In this document: positions 10,406 through 21,433 of the stretch, piece by piece
Numbering within the stretch: position 1 is the first letter of the stretch
Layout: each line of letters opens with the position of its first letter
Source of the DNA: Glycine soja
Taxonomy: Eukaryota > Streptophyta > Magnoliopsida > Fabales > Fabaceae
Direction of reading: 5' to 3'
Length of the DNA stretch: 64,000 nucleotides
Assembly (NCBI RefSeq): GCF_004193775.1
Contig: NC_041020.1
Location: forward strand, 13,118,383 to 13,182,382
Notes under the pieces: generated by a model
The model's database searches: none
Told to the model about the DNA's origin: nothing
What the model saw: only the letters and a program-made list of their open reading frames with translations
Translations under genes and position numbers: made by a program

Positions 10406-12537
10406 CTTAGTGTTAGTCAATTATGTGACAAAGGCTTTCTAGTATCATTTGATTCTCAAAAATGTCTAATTGAACATAAACATGATACAAATATAAAGGA
10501 TATAGGGTATAGAATTAACAAAGTTTATATGATAGATTTAAGCCAAAAACTAGATAATAATAAATGTTTTCTTAGCAAAGATGATGATCCATGGCTATGG
10601 CATAAACGTATTGCTCACATAAACATGGAACATTTAAATAAATTGATTTCAAAACATTTAGTTATTGGTTTGCCAAAACTAAAATTTGAAAAAGATAGAC
10701 TATGTGATGCATGTCAAAAAGGAAAACAAACTAGAGTTTTATTCAAATCCAAAAACATTGTTTCAACTACTCAACCTTTACAATTACTACACATGGATTT
10801 GTTTGGCTCTTCTAGAATTATGAGTCTTGGAGGAAGTTACTATGCCCTTGTTGTAGTTGATGACTATTCTAGATACACTTGGACATTATTTATCACTCAT
10901 AAAAATGATGTATTTCAAGCATTTAGGAAACTTGCAAAAGTTATTCAAAATAAGAAAAATCTCAAGATTATATCTATTAGGAGTGATCATTGGGTGAATT
11001 TGAAAATAAAGAATTTGATTTATTTTTGAAAAGCATGGCATTGAACATAATTTTTCTGCACCTAGAACCCCTCAACAAAATGGAGTTGTTGAAAGGAAAA
11101 ATAGGTCTTTGGAAGAAATTGCCAGAACCTTATTGAATGATACTCCTCTTCCAAAATATTTTTGGGCTGAAGCCGTTAATACTACATGTTATATCATGAA
11201 TAGGGCTTTAATCAAACCTATCTTAAAGAAAACTCCATATGCATTGTTCAATGGTAGAAAACCAAACATCTCACATCTACATGTTTTTGGTTGCAAATGC
11301 TTTGTATTAAACAATGGAAAGGAAAACTTAGGAAAATTTGATGCTAAGTCAGATGAAGGAATTTTCCTTGGTTATTCTTTGCATAGTAAAGCTTATAGAA
11401 TATATAATAAAAGAACTATGACTATTGAAGAATCTATTCAAGTTTCCTTTGATGAGTCTAATGCTATTTCTCCAAGAAACGATATTTTAGATGATGTTGC
11501 AGAATCTTTAGAACAAATGCATATTCCTGGACAAGATTCTGAAGGAAAAGGAAAAGGAAGCAATAAAGATCCTCCAGAAGAAGCCAAATCAAATGATGAA
11601 CTTCCAAAAGAATGGAAAGCTTCAAAAGATCATCCCCTTGACAACATTATTGGTGATATCTCAAAAGGGGCAACAACTAGACATTCTCTTAAAGATTTAT
11701 GCAATAATATGGCTTTGGTGTCTATGATTGAACCTAAAAATATAAATGAAGCCATAATAGATGATCATTGGATAGTTGCTATGCAAGAAGAACTAAATCA
11801 GTTTGAAAGAAACAATGTGTGGGAACTAGTAGAGAAACCTGAAAACTACCCCATCACAGGAACAAAATGGGTATTTAGGAATATGTTAGATGAACATGGC
11901 ATAATGATTAAGAATAAGGCTAGATTAGTTGCAAAAGGATACAATCAAGAAGAAGGTATAGATTATGAAGAAACATATGCTCCAATTGCAAGATTAGAAG
12001 CCATTAGAATGCTCTTAGCTTATGCATCCATAATGAATTTTAAGCTTTATCAAATGGATGTTAAAAGTGCTTTTCTAAATGGCTTAATTCAAGAAGAAGT
12101 ATATGTTGAACAACCTCTAGGTTTTGAAATATCAGATAAGCCGAATCATGTTTATAGATTGAAAAAGGATTTATATGGTTTGAAACAAGCCCCTAGGGCA
12201 TGGTATGAACGTCGAAGCAAATTTCTTTTAGAAAAAGATTTTTCTAGAGGAAAAGTGGATACCACACTATTTATAAAGAAAAAGTATGATGATATTATGT
12301 TGGTTCAAATATATGTTGATGATATAATCTTTGGATCCACTAATGATTCATTGTGCAAGGAGTTTTCTCTTGATATGCAAAGCGAATTTGAGATGTCAAT
12401 GATGGGAGAACTAAATTACTTCCTGGGATTACAAATCAAGCAAACTAAAGAAGGTATATTTGTCAACCAAGCAAAATACTGCAAAGAATTGATAAAAAGA
12501 TTTGATATGGAAAGTTCAAGGCACATGGCTATTTTCT
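10406..12537 (+). pseudogene. Copy A pol: integrase and reverse transcriptase, 3' truncated
   Basis: A first frame to 11029 holds the pre-integrase domain ('[18 protein letters not shown]', '[11 protein letters not shown]') and the first integrase acidic blocks ('HMDLFGSS', 'VVDDYSRYTW', 'IRSDH'). A frameshift at about 10990 moves it to a second frame through '[19 protein letters not shown]', carrying the catalytic E. RT is intact from '[20 protein letters not shown]' through '[12 protein letters not shown]' and '[14 protein letters not shown]' to '[11 protein letters not shown]', the YVDD site. At about 12530 the frame leaves RT ('SSRHMA') and joins env-like sequence, so RNase H has been deleted. 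Confidence 0.9.
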
Positions 12538-13523
12538 TCAGATGATCAATGTCTATGGTACACCTCTCAATTTTTTTCTAGGATCATCTTAGACCCTAAG
12601 TACGTAGACCCTGATTTCTTTAATGATGAGACATTTCACTGTTATCAAGTGTTTCAAAACTCTGGATTGGTTGATTTTATGTCCTTAAAATTGCCTTACT
12701 ATCCTGAACTTGTTAAAGTCTTTTACTGCAATTTAAAAATTCAGGATGGTATTATTTTTTCTAAGGTGCATGGTATTTCTATGATCATTGATCAATCTCT
12801 GTTCTTTTCATTGACTAAATTAGCCAGTCAAGGTGCACCTTTTGAGGGCACCATTGTTGATGACTAGAAGTTTGATTATTCTAGTCATGATGCTTGTCGT
12901 ATGGTTTGTAATGACCAGACAGAAATGACCGGTAGATTGTTGGTCGGATCATTAACCTTTGATTGTCGCATCATGCACTATATTATCTAAGAATTTTGCT
13001 TCCCCGTTCTTCTAATTTGGCTCAAGCCTCTGAGGAGGACTTGATTTTGATGTGGGCTTTCCTTACCGGTCGTCAGATCGACTGGGCTCACTTGGTTAGG
13101 TACCGAATGCATAAGGCATTACGGGCCAATGCACCTCTTCCATATCCTCAATTGGTCACCCTTTTTCTCCGTCATTTTCAAATTCCTCTTGACGATGAAC
13201 CTTTTGTTCAAGTCAGGCGATCCTTTGCTATAGGTGCTGGTGCAGTAACTTCATTTGGTTACCGTAAGGATCATGATGGTCAATGGCTGAAGAAGGACGC
13301 ATTACCTCCACAAGACAAGTGTACTCCTTCTCCTCCTCCTCAACGAGATGATTCCTCAGCCCTTATGAATGAAGTTCTCTCAGAATTATGAGGCCTCCAC
13401 ACCTATGTTGGTGAACAATTTGATTCCTTGGATTGTCGCTTTGAAGGCATGGATACCTACATCACTCAGCTTGAAGAGGATGTGACTTTTCTTCGTCGGT
13501 CCTTCGAACTTCCACCACCTTCT
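12538..13523 (+). pseudogene. Copy A env-like ORF (Sirevirus ORF downstream of pol)
   Basis: It lacks its N-terminus and is joined to RT by the deletion at about 12530. It reads 'IILDPKYVDPDFFNDETF', 'YPELVKVFYCNLKIQ' and 'SQGAPFEGTI', reaches a TAG at 12865 (where a Trp codon stands in related copies), shifts frame near 12960 and continues with 'GRQIDWAHLVRYRMHK', 'PYPQLVTLFLRHF' and a proline-rich stretch. An in-frame TGA at about 13389 precedes the last part, 'YITQLEEDVTFLRRSF', a short heptad-like helix, ending at the TAG near 13523. The function of plant env-like ORFs is unproven. Confidence 0.8.
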
Positions 13524-13993
13524 TAGGTTTAGATTATTATTATCATTTCTTATAAGCCGTGTATTTGGCTATATTTTTTTTTCTTTCTGTTATCATTTTC
13601 TGAACTTTCATTATCTTTCGGTATTTCGCACATAGTCGTTTATTGCTTGGATTATATTTGGTTATGACTTATTTTTGCTTGGATTATATTTGTTTTTCAC
13701 TTATGGATGCTTGACTTATATTTAGTTGTGACTTATGATTGATTATGTAAACTTTAGTTATATCATCTTGTATTAATTGCAACGCACTTTGGCTTTTTGA
13801 TGTTGCCAAAGGGGGAGAGAAATGGAGTGGTATAAAAGCTTAGAAATCAAGTGATTAAGTGGTGATTAAGTGATCATCAATTCCAAAACATAGGGGGAGT
13901 ATGAAATGAGTGAACACAACATTATATCTTGCATATACATTGCTTGTATCTTGATTTCAGGAATTAAATTGTCATCATCAAAAAGGGGGAGAT
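13524..13993 (+). other. Copy A 3' spacer with repeated polypurine tracts
   Basis: Non-coding and T-rich at first. Three G5A purine tracts occur: 13808-13822 (within 'gatgttgccaaagggggagagaaa'), about 13892-13899, and the LTR-proximal tract 13980-13993 ending 'gggggagat'. The last primes plus-strand synthesis in the family model. Multiple PPT-like motifs are a known Sirevirus trait, and the same three-tract layout recurs in copy D. Confidence 0.7.
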
Positions 13994-15096
13994 TGTAGAA
14001 GCAAAGACTTTGCCTTTGATGTTTTGATGATGCCATATGATCGTGATGTTTTGATGCCTTATGAAAATGTGCTTCTCAAGTTTTATTCAAGACAAAAATC
14101 CAAGAATACAAGATACAACATCAAAAAGATCTCTTGTGTTTTAGGAAGTGAATTCCAAATTGAAATGCAAAAGGTTTGGCCAAGAAATTTAAGCAAAAAT
14201 GTCTTTTTCAAGAGATTTACTCTCTGGTATTCGATTACCAGAGGATGTAATCGATTACCAGTGGCCAAAATGAATTATAACAGCTATTAGAAATTTGAAT
14301 TCAAATTTTGCATTGTGTAATCGATTACACATGGATGGTAATCGATTACCAACAGTTACTGAACGTTTTGATTCAAATTTTAAAGCCTGTAATCAATTAC
14401 ACAAGTCTTGTAATCGATTACCAGAGGAGATTTTTAGAAAATTATTGCCAAGGGTCACAACTTTTCTAATGGTTTTTACATGGCCATCAAAGTTCTATTT
14501 ATATGTGACTTGGAACACTAATTTTGCTTAGAGTTTTTCATAACAAAAGGTCTTATCCTCTCAAAAAGCAAAATCATTTTATCCTCTTAAGAATTCCTTG
14601 GCCAATACACTTGCAATTCAATAAGGAATTAATTGAGTGCTCAAATTGTACAATCTATCTCTTTCAAGAGAGATTTCTTCTTCTCTTCTTTCTATTTCTC
14701 AAAAGGGATTAAGAGACCGAGGGTCTCTTGTTGTAAAGAAATATGAACACAAAGGAAGGGTTGTCCTTGTGTGGTTCAGATCTTGTAAAGGGATTTTGCA
14801 AGATAGTGGAACTCTTAAGCGGGTTGCTTGGGGACTGGACGTAGGCACAAGGGTGTGGCCTAACCAGTATAAATCTGAGTTTTCATTTTCTCTTCCCTTA
14901 AACTCCTTTATTGTTTATTGCTTATTATTTCTATTTAGTAAGATTATTTTGCATTATTATCTAGGAGTTATTGTTTAAAAGGAATCTTGGGTTGTTGGGT
15001 CAAATTAAAAGTAAAATTTTTAATTGGAGAATAGTATGTGATATCTTAATTCACCCCCCCCCCTTCTTAAGATATCTGAGGCCACTTGTCCAATGT
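13994..15096 (+). mobile_element. Copy A 3' LTR
   Basis: It starts 'tgtagaagcaaagac' directly after the polypurine tract and runs to 'ggccacttgtccaa', where the usual final CA is missing. Six TAATCGATTA-type boxes lie at 14228-14425. A TATA-like 'tatttatatg' lies at about 14497. A poly-C run at 15053-15063 precedes 'cttcttaagatatctgagg'. It is joined directly to the LTR of copy B, with a few bases lost at the joint. Confidence 0.85.
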
Positions 15097-16067
15097 TCTA
15101 AACGTTTTGGTTTTCAAATTTAAACATGAAGAGTCACATTTGTTGATGTGTAATCGATTACACTATGATGATAACCAATTACCAGTGACTTATTTTGAAA
15201 ATTAAATTACCAAAAGTCATAATTCTTAAAGTGACTAGTTTTCAAAAGAGTCACAACTTTTAAAGTGACCAGTTTAAAGAAATTGCCAAGAGTCACAAAC
15301 TTTAACTTGAGTCATCAAATGACTATAAATATGTGACCATGGCACGAATTTTAAAAAGAGATTCCTTTCATTCATTTACAAATTAAAAAACAGATTTTCA
15401 TTCAAAGATTTCTTCTAAGAGTTTTTGTTCAATACTTTCTTTATCAATAAAAGTTCATTGGCCAAAAACTTGTGCTATTCTTCTTCTTCATTCCTTCTCC
15501 TTCTTTACAAAAGAATTCAAAGAACTAACCGTCTGAGAATTCTTTTGATTCCCCAAACAAAGAATTCAAAGAACTAACTGTCTGAGAATTCTTTGCACAA
15601 ACACTGAATTCAAAGAACTAACCGTTTGAGAATTCTGTGTAAGAAGCGGATAACTTCTTGGTTGTAATAGTGAACACAAGGGAGGGTACATCCTTTGTGG
15701 TTCGATTCATGTAGAAGGTACATCCTTTGTGGCTCTTTGCTTGTAAAGGATTTTACAAGGTTATTGGAAATCTCAAGAATCGTGGGTTGTTTGGGGACTG
15801 GACGTAGGCAAGGGTTGTGACCGAACTAGTATAAATCTTATGTTTTCTCTCTTCTTCCCTACACTCTTTACTTTTCCACTGTGCACTTTTTATTTCCGCT
15901 TTACTTTTGTCTAAGTTATTGTTTCTGTTCTTTACTTTCTCATAACTTAGTAGTAAAGCCTAATTGAAGCTAGTAATATTAAGAAGGATAAATTTTAATA
16001 AGTCAAGACACATTAATAATTAATTCAACCCCCCTTCTTAATTATTCTTAGGCCACTTGATCCAACA
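15097..16067 (+). mobile_element. SIRE copy B 5' LTR (left end truncated)
   Basis: It ends 'ttgatccaaca' at 16067 and is followed two bases later by a primer-binding site. The usual 'tgtagaagc' start is missing, so the first part of U3 has been lost at the junction with copy A. A TATA-like 'actataaatatgtgacc' lies near 15331. The poly-C stretch and 'ttaattattcttaggccac' terminus place it in the same sub-family as the LTR at 1-202, distinct from A and C. Confidence 0.85.
15513..15635 (+). repeat. Three imperfect tandem repeats in the copy B LTR
   Basis: Units begin at about 15513, 15562 and 15606. Each reads approximately 'gaattcaaagaactaac' then 'gtctgagaattct' and is bounded by GAATTC at both ends. 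Spacing is 49 and 44 bp. They lie downstream of the TATA box, in the transcribed part of the LTR. Confidence 0.8.
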
Positions 16068-16069
16068 AG

Positions 16070-16081
16070 TGGTATCAAAGC
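16070..16081 (+). other. Primer-binding site, copy B
   Basis: 'tggtatcaaagc' is complementary, with one mismatch, to the 3' end of plant initiator tRNA-Met (canonical TGGTATCAGAGC). It sits two bases after the LTR end, as in copies C and D. Confidence 0.85.
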
Positions 16082-16117
16082 AAGTATCTTGAGAAAAGTT
16101 TCACAACTTCAAGATTC

Positions 16118-17206
16118 ATGGCCTCCTTTAATTCTCTGTTTCCCGAAGGAAACTCCATCAATAGGCCACCTATCTTTAACAGTGAGGGTTACCACTACTG
16201 GAAAAGCCGAATGCAAATCTTTATTGAAGCCATAGACTACAACATTTGGGAAGCCATAGAAATAGGACCTTATGTTCCCTCCATAATAGATGGAAGCACA
16301 TCAACAGGCACAACAATAGATAAACCTAGAGATAAATGGTCTGAAGAAGATAGAAGAAGAGTTCAATATAATCTTAAAGCCAAAAACATTATTACTTCTG
16401 CCCTAGGAATAGATGAATTTTTTAGAATCTCAAACTGCACAAGTGCTAAGGAGATGTGGGACACACTTCAACTCACACATGAAGGCACAACTGATGTTAA
16501 GAGATCTAGGATTAATACACTGACCCATGAATATGAACTCTTTAGGATGAACACAAATGAGAACATCCAAAGCATGCAGAAAAGATTCACAAACATAGTT
16601 AATCACCTTGCCTCCTTAGGAAAAACCTTTCCTAATAAAGTTTTGAGATGGTTAAGTAAGGAATGGCAGCCCAAGGTAACTGCCATTTCTGAAAGTAAAG
16701 ATCTTTCTTCTATGTCTCTTGCCACACTTTTTGGAAAATTACAGGAACATGAGATGGAACTTCAACGGCTAAATCAAAATGAAGAAACCGACAAGAGGAA
16801 ACGAAGCATAGCACTAAAAGCCTCCTCATCAATTAAAGAGGAAAATGAAGATGAAGAATCAGAAGATGAAGAAGACTTCTCACTCTTTGTGAATAAGTTT
16901 CACAAATTTGTCAAGAATAGAAGAAGCGAGAGGCATCAAAATTTCAACCATGGAAAAAGATCCCATGAAGGCTCTCCAACTCTTAGATGCTACAAGTGCA
17001 ACCAACTTGGTCACATCAAAGCAAATTGCCCCTCAAACGAGCAATGGCCTGAGAAGAATGATAAGAAAAGCCATGAAGAAAGAAGGACCAAGAAGGCTTA
17101 CATCGCAGGGGATGACAATGATTCATCCGAAGGATCTGAAAAGGAGGAAATCAACCTTCTAACAAAAGACTATGAGAATGAACAGGACATCACTCAAAGG
17201 GACTAA
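16118..17206 (+). CDS. Copy B gag (nearly intact frame, shortened)
   Basis: It begins 'MASFNSLFPEGNSINRPPIF', the Sirevirus gag start also present in C and D. The capsid-like domain runs through 'WEAIEIGPYVPS', 'EMWDTLQLTHEGTTDVKRSR' and 'SMSLATLFGKLQEHEMELQR'. It then has an acidic E/D-rich segment and a CCHC zinc knuckle 'CYKCNQLGHIKANC'. About five residues present in C and D before 'KVLR' are missing, in frame. The frame ends at 362 codons, shortly after the knuckle, because the rest of gag and all of pol have been deleted. The protein could in principle be translated, but the element is defective. Confidence 0.85.
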   Translation: MASFNSLFPEGNSINRPPIFNSEGYHYWKSRMQIFIEAIDYNIWEAIEIGPYVPSIIDGSTSTGTTIDKPRDKWSEEDRRRVQYNLKAKNIITSALGIDEFFRISNCTSAKEMWDTLQLTHEGTTDVKRSRINTLTHEYELFRMNTNENIQSMQKRFTNIVNHLASLGKTFPNKVLRWLSKEWQPKVTAISESKDLSSMSLATLFGKLQEHEMELQRLNQNEETDKRKRSIALKASSSIKEENEDEESEDEEDFSLFVNKFHKFVKNRRSERHQNFNHGKRSHEGSPTLRCYKCNQLGHIKANCPSNEQWPEKNDKKSHEERRTKKAYIAGDDNDSSEGSEKEEINLLTKDYENEQDITQRD

Positions 17207-17974
17207 AATCATGATGGCAATCTAATTTCCATTTCATTCCAATGATCAAGATCAAACATTCCAATCACAAAAAGGTATTATCTTATCAAATTACTCAATT
17301 AAGAGGTTCAGTTCATTAATTTTGAATTAAATTGTTAACATGATAACTAACATGTTTTAATTGGTTTGGGACTGCTTTTAAAATGATTGATTGTTTTCTT
17401 TATAGTTTCCAAGTTTTAAATTACCTTTAACAAATCTGAATGTTTGATGATGTATGTGTTCTATATCCTTCAATCCTTGTATAATTCTTGTTTGATATGT
17501 TTGAATTACTTGATTGATTGTTCAAAATTTTTTTTATGCTTTTCAAAATTATTATATTTTATTTTAAATAAAATTATTTTCATATGATAAAACCTTCTAT
17601 GTTAACAAAAATTCATCTTGGTAAGTGTTGATAGTCAATTAGCACTTAGTCTTAGGAAATAGTGTCTGGTAATCGATTACCTTTACATGTAATCGATTAA
17701 AGGCAATTAGGCTAAGTGTAATCGATTACAACATTCCTGTAATCAATTACAATATTCCTGTAATCAATTACAGAGTGTCTTTACTTATAAATTTGATATT
17801 TTCATAAACCACTAAGATGCAATTTCTGCAGCAACACGACCCTAAAATCCCTAAACTTCAGAACTCGATTTCTCCCTCAATTCTTGACCAAATCACGTCC
17901 CACAAAGCCCAAAATTCATCATTTTTTCATTCTCGTTCATCTCCACCGATCAAAACTTCCAAAAACTCCCTCAA
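17207..17974 (+). other. Copy B pol-env spacer
   Basis: Non-coding and AT-rich; it resembles the D spacer at 58202-58945. A cluster of five TAATCGATTA-type boxes lies at 17668-17772, with 20-21 bp between partners. There is no pol sequence, so the deletion runs from the gag tail to the spacer. Confidence 0.65.
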
Positions 17975-18685
17975 ATGGCAGAACCATTGAAGAAGCGAAA
18001 GGGTGTTTCGACTTCATCCGCAGTCACCGGAACTCGTAGCCACGGAGCATTCAAAGCACAGACAACACAAATTCCTCCCTCCATATCATCTCCTGCGTTG
18101 TTTTCCTCGGAAGAACAACATATCCAGTACAGTTCCCATTTCTCTTCTCGTTCCATTATCGACCCTAAGTTTGTAGACTTAGCTTTCTTTGATGATGAAG
18201 TGTTTGATTGTTTTCAAGCATTTCAAAATTCTGGAATAATCCAATTTATTTCCATGAAACTTCCTTTCTATCCTGAATTAGTTAGAGCCTTTTATTCTAA
18301 CTTAGAAATTCAAGAAAATTCCTTGATTTTTGAGGTATATGGGATTAAGATGGTCATAGACTAGTCCCTTTTCTTTAAACTCACCCAGTTATCCAGTGAT
18401 GGTGTACCCTTTGAAGGTACACTTGATGATGATTGGAAGTTTGACTTTTCTATTTCTGATGCCCGCCGATTGGTTTGCACCAATCTAGCGGATATTATCG
18501 GAAGGCTTCTTGTCAGATCATTGGCATTCGAATACCGCATCATGCATTACTTGATTGTGCACATCCTACTTCCTAGATCTTCCAACCTTGCACAGGTTTC
18601 TAAGGAAGATTTGATAATTATGTGGGTTTTATCAACCGGTCGTCAAATCGACTGGGCCCATCTTGTGAGATATCGCATGCATAAG
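17975..18685 (+). pseudogene. Copy B env-like ORF, interrupted
   Basis: The start ATG ('MAEPLKKRKGVSTSSAVTG') gives a basic N-terminus of the same type as copy D. It continues through 'IIDPKFVDLAFFDDEVFDCF' and 'YPELVRAFYSNLEIQ', meets a TAG at 18362, and carries on in the same frame with 'GVPFEGTL', 'LLPRSSNLAQVSKEDLI' and 'GRQIDWAHLVRYRMHK'. There it is cut by the Calypso-like LTR, whose terminus begins at 18686. Apart from that stop the frame is open to the insertion. A and D supply the missing C-terminal part for comparison. Confidence 0.85.
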
Positions 18686-20099
18686 TGTTCGGCTTCCAGC
18701 AAGTGCACCGGATCGCACAAGTAGTAAAAATGGTAAAAACTGAGCATCGAACACTCGAGGAACTTATGTTATTTGGTAAGCTATTTCAGCAAATAGGCGT
18801 CTAGTGTGTAATAATAAGTGTGAATATGAACAAGTGTATAAACTATCTGTGCAAAAAGAAAGAAAATCACGCGAGAGAAATGATGTCTAAAAACAAGTAG
18901 AGAACACGTTGGTCTTCCTAATAGGTGTCTGATGCTAAAAAGATATTCTTTATCTAACAATTCTCATGTGTTCTTATGGTGTCTCCTGAGATACTAAACC
19001 CCGATTCCTCATGATAGTTTAGCCTAATTCTGGTCAAGCATCATCCTCAGATTCCTCTAGTAAGACTAAACTCAACTAGGACCGCATTAAGACACACATA
19101 CTCAACTAACTTATCACACCCTGATTCCTCGTGAAAGCACAACAACTCAACCCTGCACTATCAAGGACTTTAGAGTCAGACCAGTTTCCACTGTTGAATG
19201 ACCCTAACAAAGCATGCATCTACATGATCAAGGTAAAGGCATACTGGAATGAAAAGCAGATAGCATAGAGAACACACAAAACATCATTAAATAGATAGAA
19301 ATATATTTACATCAGGTACCTACAGGGAAGATACAACAGAGGATTTAACTTTCCATACTAGGAAGCCTTCTTAACAACAAAGAGAAGAACAAGATGAAAG
19401 ATTGCAAAAATGCAAGTGGTGAGGATGTCTCCTTCACCTCTAGGATCTCATAATCACTCACAAACTCATCTCAAGCTCTCAAACCATCTCATGCTTCAAG
19501 CTCTGGTCTCTGCAGATCTTCACACAACAAAATCTCTCAAAACTCTCTAGAACTTGGACCTTTCTCTCTCTAGAAACCCTAGACTTGCAAAGCTCTGAAT
19601 CCCAGTCCAAACTCTCTTCACAAAATCTGATTTCAGGCTTAAATAGGTGGCCTTGTTCGTGCTCGTGCGCTTAGCGCACGTATGGACCGCTTAGCGCATG
19701 TTAGTGATTTTTGGCTTAGCGCGCCTTTTTTACTTAGCAGGTGAACTGAAGCGGTGCACTTAGAGAGATGAAGTGGTGTGCTTAGTGAACCTGTACAGTT
19801 CATCTTCTTCTGGATTCTTCCTCGCGCTTAGCCCAAGAGTGTTGTGCTTAGTGGATGCTCGCAAAGCCAGCAGATTGGCTTAGCGAGAAGGTGAAAACAA
19901 CCTTTTCCAAAGCTTGCCTAATTAACCTGAAATTGAGAGAAAATGATTATTAAACACACAAAATGAAAATACTAAGTATTTATTACCTATACTTAATAGA
20001 AAATACTTATAACATTACAAAATAACCATAAATTGGGAGAGTTTGATACAATTTATACAAGTTTTATACACAAAAGTTAGTCATTTTCACCGACTAACA
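18686..20099 (-). mobile_element. 3' LTR of the Calypso-like element
   Basis: On the minus strand it starts 'tgttagtcggtgaaaatgac', right after a 'ttgggggag' tract, and ends 'ggaagccgaaca' at 18686. It is 1414 bp long. An inverted repeat (TTAGTC/GACTAA) lies at the very start. Several GCTTAGC-type motifs lie at 19660-19885 and a TATA-like 'cctatttaa' reads on the minus strand near 19645. The related LTR at 42603-43795 supports both ends. Confidence 0.8.
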
Positions 20100-20113
20100 A
20101 CTCCCCCAAATTT
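20100..20113 (-). other. Polypurine tract of the Calypso-like element
   Basis: The minus strand reads 'aaatttgggggagt' immediately before the LTR start, the expected plus-strand primer site. Confidence 0.75.
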
Positions 20114-21433
20114 ACAGTTTTACTTGTCCTCAAACAAAAAGAGAACAACTCACTTGTCCTTAAGTGACAATGACATGCAGTGACTATGTACAAAGGTGTA
20201 TGCTACAAAGTTACTGATTGCATGATAAGAGAATGGAGTAAAATGCCCTCATCACTTGTCTTTCACAAAGTATGTAGTTATCCAAAGAGAAGAATAAAAT
20301 GTATCTTGAACAGATAGATGAAGTTAGGCATAAGATAGATATTAAGGAAAGTAGCTTAAACCACAGTCTCACGGCTACTGTTTCACTCAAGCACGAGTGT
20401 TTAAGCTATTCATTAATAACAACTAGCAAGAGGTCCAATCTTTGAATTTCATCTCATGCTATAAAGTCAGAAATGTATAAATAGAATCAGAAGGACTTTC
20501 TCAGGTTTGTGGTGAGGCTTGGCTACAAAAATTCATTGGTTTGTCTAGGATTCAAAGGCTTAGATTCTAAGAGAGCACAAATCCTTGACTTATCCCAATG
20601 GTCTTGTATTATACAAGTAGCTTTCTCACTATCTTTTCCTCTTAAGTTGCTTTTGACCTTATTGTAACAACACAATTTATTCTTTTCTTTCTCTTTTTTT
20701 TTTAACATACAACTTATTTGTTGTGTGTGCTGATGCTTAACCTTTTTATTTTCATTCTAATTGACTTCCCTCCCCCAAATTTAGAGTAAATTTTCCTTGA
20801 ACCATATGCTCTCCTAAAATCTAAACAAGGTATCAAGAGATAATTATTTAAGTTCAGGGTTCAAATTTTTGACAATATCATTCAGTTCAAAAAGGGAGCA
20901 AAGGATGCAATTATCATTCAAGGTAAGTTGTTTGGTCAAAAGAGCTTGTGTATGTACAATCATGGCCTTCATCATGTCCTTATTTATAAATTTCATTCTA
21001 AAATTCATAGATTTATGCAAAGATTATCACTCACAGCTAGTCGTTCACTCACAGAGTAAGGTCATACTCTCATCGGTTTTGACTCAAGCTTTTTCTTTCT
21101 AAATCAATCTGTCTATTGACTAACAATTCTAATTGCATGTTCACATTCTTGTTCTTTCTTTGTCTAACATACACATTTTCTCAAACTCATGAAAGGAATC
21201 ACAAACTCCATCACAATCATGCACTCAATTCAAAATGAAAACATACATCCATTTTTCACAAAAAGATAAAAGTGTTTCACTGCCATGTCATAAAAAATAA
21301 GTCAAACTGTTCAAAATGATTCATAATAAGCATACTAATCATTTATAAATAAAATTAACAAAAAGGAATTATTGTAATAAGACTATAATTAAAATAATAA
21401 TAAACTAAATGGCACAAAAATAAAATCAGGAAT
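20114..21433 (-). other. Calypso-like 3' non-coding region
   Basis: AT-rich, with stops in every frame. A second purine tract, minus strand 'tttgggggaggga', lies at about 20770-20783, so a duplicated PPT-like motif occurs here as well. No coding sequence is recognised. Confidence 0.55.

Larger units (their letters stand above)
10406..15096 (+). mobile_element. SIRE-type Ty1/copia element, copy A (5' truncated)
   Basis: It consists of pol from the pre-integrase region onward, an env-like ORF, spacer, polypurine tract and 3' LTR. The 5' LTR, gag and protease are absent because the Ogre-type LTR lies at 10405/10406. The order pol then env-like ORF and the LTR start 'tgtagaagc' after a 'gggggagat' tract are Sirevirus (SIRE1-like) features. 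Confidence 0.85.

Noticed and set aside
12530..13523. Stop-codon suppression between pol and env-like ORF, as described for SIRE1
   Set aside because: In copy A the two are joined by a deletion inside RT, and in copy D about 750 bp of spacer separates them, so the SIRE1 arrangement is not present.
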